Shown in pieces: positions 25,417 through 28,926 of a stretch of 28,926 bases of DNA (position 1 is the stretch's first letter; the number at the start of each line of letters is the position of its first letter). The notes beneath the pieces were generated by a model. That model made no database searches. It was not told where the DNA came from and saw only the letters and a program-made list of their open reading frames with translations. The translations under genes were made by a program, and so were the position numbers. Source of the DNA: Dehalococcoidia bacterium (GTDB lineage Bacteria; Chloroflexota; Dehalococcoidia; Dehalococcoidales; UBA1222); assembly GCA_009779655.1 (NCBI GenBank), contig WRDV01000001.1, positions 1 to 28,926 on the forward strand. The letters are read 5' to 3'.

Positions 25417-27999
25417 ATGACAAACAGTAAAATTGAATACGTCGGGTTAACTGCGATTGAAGCGCTTGGGCTTCAATCGCAATACGGGAAAAACGAGCTT
25501 TCCACACAGAAAAAAGAGGTCTTCGTAAAAAAAGCCCTTCACATCCTATCTGAGCCGATGTTCCTGTTGTTAATCATCGCGGCAACAGTTTACTTTATTC
25601 TTGGAGAGCCTGTTGACGGCTTAATTATGCTCGTTTTTGTTGTAGGCATAATCAGCATCGAGGCTATTCAAGAGTGGAAAACAGATAAAACGCTGAATGC
25701 TCTGAAAGACTTATCCGCGCCGCATATCATGGTTCTGCGAGATGGCAAGGAAACAAAAATTGCCAGCGCCAATCTTGTGCCGGGAGACATTATGATGGTG
25801 CACGAAGGCGTAAAAATACCCGCAGACGGATATGTAATCAAATGCAATGACCTGTGCGTAGATGAATCATCGCTGACTGGCGAAGCCGAAGGAGTCTGGA
25901 AAGTAGCAACCGACGGCACAAAAAAACCGACTGGCTATTGGCGCAACGATTATTGTTACGCCGGAACACTCATTACGCAGGGCACGGGTGTTTTGTGCGT
26001 AGATAAAATCGGCGACGAAACTGAATACGGGAAAATCGGCGCAAATGTCGCTGAAGCACCTATGGAAAGAACGCCGCTACAAAGACAAATCGGCAAGATA
26101 GTGAAGTTTTGCGCCGGTCTTGCCGTAACCTTATTCATATTGGTTGCAGTAATTACTTGGTTTAATGTTCCTTTGCACCCATTCAGTGAGAGGATTATTG
26201 CGAGCATACTTGCCGGAATCACTCTTGCGATGGCAATGATACCTGAAGAATTTCCGGTTATTCTAACTGTGTTTATGTCAATGGGCGCATGGCGTTTGGC
26301 AAAGAAAAGTGCACTGGTACGCAAGCTGCCGTCTGTTGAAACGCTCGGCGCGGTTTCTATTCTGTGCGTAGATAAAACAGGAACCATTACGTTAAACCAA
26401 ATGACCGTTCAAGATGAATGGGTTGCGAGCAGCGACGAGGATAACTTAGTTGAAATCATGGGACTCGCGTGTGAAACAGACGCTTATGACCCGATGGAAA
26501 AAGCTATGCTCGCTCACTGCGAAGAACAACACCATATTAAAAAATCACACCTGTTCGGCGGCAGGCTTATATCCGAATATGCTTTTACCAATGAGCTTAA
26601 AATGATGGGGCATATTTGGCACCATGACGGTGAAATTATCATAGCCGCTAAAGGTTCTCCAGAGCGCATCCTTACTATCTGCAAACTAAACGATGACGAG
26701 CGAACAGCAACTGAAAATAAAATCCGAGAAATGAGCCGGCAAGGCTTGCGCGTTATTGCCGTGGCAATGGCGAAACCGCAAAGTGAAGCTGACATACCGC
26801 AAAATATACTGGATTGCTCTTTGACTCTCTGCGGTTTAGTCGGGCTTGCCGACCCGCCGAGGACATCAGTCAAAGCCGACATTGCTACTTGTTATAAAGC
26901 GGGCGTTCGGGTTGTTATGATAACGGGCGACAACGGCATAACGGCCGCAGCCATCGCCCAAAAAATCGGCATAAAAAATCACGATAGTATCATCACCGGT
27001 GACATGCTTGAAAAAATGACGGTGGATGAACTGCGTGAGAGCATTAAGAACGTCAACATATTCTCCCGTGTCATACCAGAGCATAAAATGCGTATAGTCA
27101 AAGCGTTCAAATACAACGGCGAAGTCGTAGCAATGACAGGAGACGGCGTAAATGACGCGCCCGCATTGAAGTATGCCGACATAGGCGTTGCAATGGGTAA
27201 ACGCGGAAGCGAGGTATCCCGCGAAGCCGCCGACTTAATTCTCTTAGACGATAACTTCTCAACTATTGTAGACACAATAAAAGACGGGCGGCGCATTTTC
27301 GATAATATCCGTAAAGCGATAGGCTATGTTTTTACAATACATATTCCAATAGCTTTTGCAGCGTTACTTGCTCCGGCGTTGGGAATAAATCCGGAGTATT
27401 TGTTGTTCCTGCCTATACTTGTTGTTTTGCTTGAGCTGATTATCGATCCGACCTGTTCAATCGTATTGGAAAGGCAGCCGGCAGAATCTAACATTATGGA
27501 ACGTAAGCCGCGCAACCCAAACAAACAAATGCTGACGTGGAAAGTTATGCTTAAAAGCATCATGCAAGGCTTGACTGTTTTCGCGGCATCTTTCGGCTCA
27601 TATTATCATGTGTTATCGACAAACCCGGATAATGCAGGCACGGCAAGAGCTATGGGTATTGGCGTAATAATGATTGCAAACCTATTTTTGGTTCAATGTA
27701 ACAGTTCAGACATTGACAGTATCCTTACCTCTATCAAGCGTTTATCAAAAGATAAAATCATGTGGGCAATCAATATTGCAGTCATTGCAGCCTTGTTTTT
27801 GTTCCTCTACACTCCGCTTAGCGGATTCCTTAAACTTGCGCCCCTCACAGCGGGACAGTTTGTAGCAATGCTCGGCTTAGCAGCGGCTTCAGTATTATGG
27901 TATGAAATTGTCAAACTAGTAAAAAGAATGCGCATGAAAGCAAATGAGCTGCCACCAGAAAATTATTCCTATGGCTGGAAAAACACAAAGGGGAGATAG
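25417..27999 (+). CDS. P-type cation-transporting ATPase, probable Ni/Co/Fe-type metal exporter
   Basis: An 860-aa membrane pump. Actuator domain: TGEAEG (about residues 155-160). M4: MAMIPEEFPVILT. Phosphorylation site DKTGT with Asp319. Hinge: MTGDGVNDAPAL. C-terminal membrane helices follow, with HIPIAFAALL and LLELIIDPTCS. It is P2-like in overall plan but has PEEFP in place of the PEGLP of Ca2+ pumps; no CPC or N-terminal heavy-metal domain is present. The metal is inferred from the riboswitch upstream. The ATG at 25417 has GGAAG 8 nt upstream; an alternative ATG at 25402 adds five residues. The last codons (about 27966-27999) lie in IS630-derived sequence, so the native C-terminus may be altered. 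Confidence 0.88.
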   Translation: MTNSKIEYVGLTAIEALGLQSQYGKNELSTQKKEVFVKKALHILSEPMFLLLIIAATVYFILGEPVDGLIMLVFVVGIISIEAIQEWKTDKTLNALKDLSAPHIMVLRDGKETKIASANLVPGDIMMVHEGVKIPADGYVIKCNDLCVDESSLTGEAEGVWKVATDGTKKPTGYWRNDYCYAGTLITQGTGVLCVDKIGDETEYGKIGANVAEAPMERTPLQRQIGKIVKFCAGLAVTLFILVAVITWFNVPLHPFSERIIASILAGITLAMAMIPEEFPVILTVFMSMGAWRLAKKSALVRKLPSVETLGAVSILCVDKTGTITLNQMTVQDEWVASSDEDNLVEIMGLACETDAYDPMEKAMLAHCEEQHHIKKSHLFGGRLISEYAFTNELKMMGHIWHHDGEIIIAAKGSPERILTICKLNDDERTATENKIREMSRQGLRVIAVAMAKPQSEADIPQNILDCSLTLCGLVGLADPPRTSVKADIATCYKAGVRVVMITGDNGITAAAIAQKIGIKNHDSIITGDMLEKMTVDELRESIKNVNIFSRVIPEHKMRIVKAFKYNGEVVAMTGDGVNDAPALKYADIGVAMGKRGSEVSREAADLILLDDNFSTIVDTIKDGRRIFDNIRKAIGYVFTIHIPIAFAALLAPALGINPEYLLFLPILVVLLELIIDPTCSIVLERQPAESNIMERKPRNPNKQMLTWKVMLKSIMQGLTVFAASFGSYYHVLSTNPDNAGTARAMGIGVIMIANLFLVQCNSSDIDSILTSIKRLSKDKIMWAINIAVIAALFLFLYTPLSGFLKLAPLTAGQFVAMLGLAAASVLWYEIVKLVKRMRMKANELPPENYSYGWKNTKGR

Positions 28000-28211
28000 A
28001 AGTCTTTTTCCTGCCACCCTATTCTCCTGAGTATAATCCAGATGAATATCTCAACAGCAATTTGAAACGTGAGATTGGCAATCGCCCAATGCCTCGCTCT
28101 GTGAAAGACATCGAGAACAATGTGCGTTCTCACCTGAAATCGTTACAACTCAACCCGGACAAAGTGAAATCTTTTTTTCAAGCCCCTTCGGTTTCTTATG
28201 CCATGCATTAG
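27972..28211 (+). pseudogene. IS630-family transposase C-terminal remnant
   Basis: In the frame one base off the ATPase frame, 27972-28211 reads WLEKHKGEIEVFFLPPYSP, EYNPDEYLNSNLKREIG, ending SFFQAPSVSYAMH and a stop. This is the C-terminus of DDE_3/IS630 transposases, with the catalytic Glu in NPDEYLN. Only about 79 codons remain; the upstream part is absent and replaced by the ATPase gene, which runs into it and ends at 27999. It has no start codon and is not expected to be expressed. Confidence 0.85.
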
Positions 28212-28239
28212 GTGCAATATTTAATCGTGGGAGGGATAA

Positions 28240-28268
28240 TTGACATTGCTAATTCCACCCTGTAAAAT
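28240..28268 (+). promoter_or_regulatory. Sigma-70-type promoter for the small lipoprotein gene
   Basis: TTGACA (28240-28245), 17-nt spacer, TAAAAT (28263-28268). A consensus -35 and good -10, about 128 nt before the lipoprotein ATG. It lies just beyond the IS630 remnant, so it may be an outward promoter of the old element or a native one. Confidence 0.65.
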
Positions 28269-28349
28269 AATCAATATATACATGTCATAACGGATGTGTT
28301 ATTGTCGGGAATCTTAACAGGCCTTTAGTAGATGGTTCTATACACTACT

Positions 28350-28380
28350 ATTTAACTATTGATATATATTATAGTTAAAT
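28350..28380 (+). promoter_or_regulatory. Inverted repeat just upstream of the lipoprotein ribosome site
   Basis: ATTTAACTAT (28350-28359) and ATAGTTAAAT (28371-28380) are exact reverse complements separated by 11 AT-rich bases. The ribosome site AAGGAGG begins 3 nt later. It could be an operator for a dimeric repressor or an mRNA hairpin exposing the ribosome site. Confidence 0.6.
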
Positions 28381-28395
28381 CTAAGGAGGGATAAA

Positions 28396-28809
28396 ATGTT
28401 AAAGAAGTTATCACTCAGTATTATCGCGTTAATGCTTCCTGTGTTGTTTCTTGGATGTTCAACAGACAACAACCCTGATGGGTTGGGCGCAATGCACAAC
28501 GAAACCATTGACAATCCAGTCGGTACATCAAAAGGGAACGATTCGATGAACATTTCAACAATTACAGGAGGAGATAATGCCAACTCAATCTCTAACAATA
28601 ATGCGCCCGACACATGGGTTTACGATGTTGTCATGCCTGCTGACTTTTATATTATTTATGAATACGGAGTGCATGGAAGTGACTTAGAAACATTGCTAAA
28701 TACAAAAAACAACACTTTCCCGCGCGAGAAATTACAGAGTATTTACGATCATATCGTTTTATATGATGTAATTGCATACAGAAGCATAGGTCCATATGAT
28801 TGTTTATAG
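28396..28809 (+). CDS. Small putative lipoprotein
   Basis: A 137-aa protein with a lipoprotein signal peptide: MLKK, hydrophobic core, lipobox LFLGC (Cys21). A low-complexity Asn/Asp/Ser/Thr-rich linker follows to about residue 72 (NNPDGLGAMHN..., NANSISNNNAPDTW), then a short domain with VVMPADFYIIYEYGVHG. No known family recognised. A perfect ribosome site, AAGGAGG, sits 6-7 nt before the ATG at 28396. In the same frame, beyond the stop at 28807, the reading continues with one more stop and then VYKPIGDKIYFDGI, so the gene may be a shortened version of a longer one. Surface-exposed location is inferred. Confidence 0.72.
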   Translation: MLKKLSLSIIALMLPVLFLGCSTDNNPDGLGAMHNETIDNPVGTSKGNDSMNISTITGGDNANSISNNNAPDTWVYDVVMPADFYIIYEYGVHGSDLETLLNTKNNTFPREKLQSIYDHIVLYDVIAYRSIGPYDCL

Positions 28810-28926
28810 CAAATTTACTTTTCATAGACTATATCCGCAGTGTATAAACCAATTGGAGATAAAATCTACTTTGATGGAATCTAAGGCAAGTGTTACGGCA
28901 CTCGTTAATTGCTCACGAGTTCTAGC
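28810..28926. other. Window tail without a gene
   Basis: 117 nt with no supported gene. The only trace is the possible decayed continuation of the lipoprotein frame to 28884. Confidence 0.5.

Noticed and set aside
1..28926. tRNA, rRNA or CRISPR array
   Set aside because: No T-loop-like GGTTCGAAT segment, rRNA-like block or regularly spaced repeat was found on either strand by reading.

Overview
The window most resembles a mid-GC, anaerobic member of the Chloroflexota, probably class Dehalococcoidia. This rests on several recognisable features: small two-module zinc-ribbon proteins starting MFEDKS-like, a DEAD-box helicase carrying the same zinc ribbon at its N-terminus, a DUF4870 membrane protein, a greA/geranylgeranyl-reductase-like pair, and the convergent blocks topA-xerC-M24 peptidase-PHP and aspS-tig-clpP. 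The assignment is inference from family style; no rRNA is present and no search was possible. Several genes appear to use TTG or GTG starts.

Left flank (1-2546): the 3' part of a large RHS/YD-repeat gene whose last ~90 codons encode a PD-(D/E)XK-type nuclease toxin, followed 11 nt later by a likely immunity gene. A truncated transposase remnant then faces the other way.

Central minus-strand block (2572-13518): a site-2 protease with CBS domains, the zinc-ribbon DEAD-box helicase, typA/bipA, an unrecognised 144-aa protein, rpsU with clear leader and terminator hairpins, the two-module zinc-ribbon protein, a DUF4870 protein, greA overlapping an FAD-dependent geranylgeranyl-reductase-family enzyme, and a four-gene ECF sigma operon (sigma, small membrane protein, zinc-ribbon membrane protein, lipoprotein).

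Housekeeping core (13803-22410): topA, xerC, an M24 metallopeptidase and a PHP phosphoesterase run rightward and meet the leftward aspS-tig-clpP operon (tRNA charging, nascent-chain folding, proteolysis). A frameshifted, 5'-truncated IS3-family element ends exactly at the promoter of that operon. Beyond it is fhs (formate-tetrahydrofolate ligase, Wood-Ljungdahl/C1 pathway).

Right flank (25143-28926): the most striking element. The fhs/ATPase gap contains a sequence matching the NiCo (czcD) riboswitch, with a 15-bp intrinsic terminator that reuses the aptamer's 3' strands. It precedes a P-type cation ATPase with a PEEFP motif, so the pair looks like a metal-induced efflux unit. The ATPase ends inside a remnant of an IS630-family transposase read in another frame. 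A small lipoprotein gene with its own promoter closes the window.

No tRNA, rRNA, CRISPR array or replication origin was seen.
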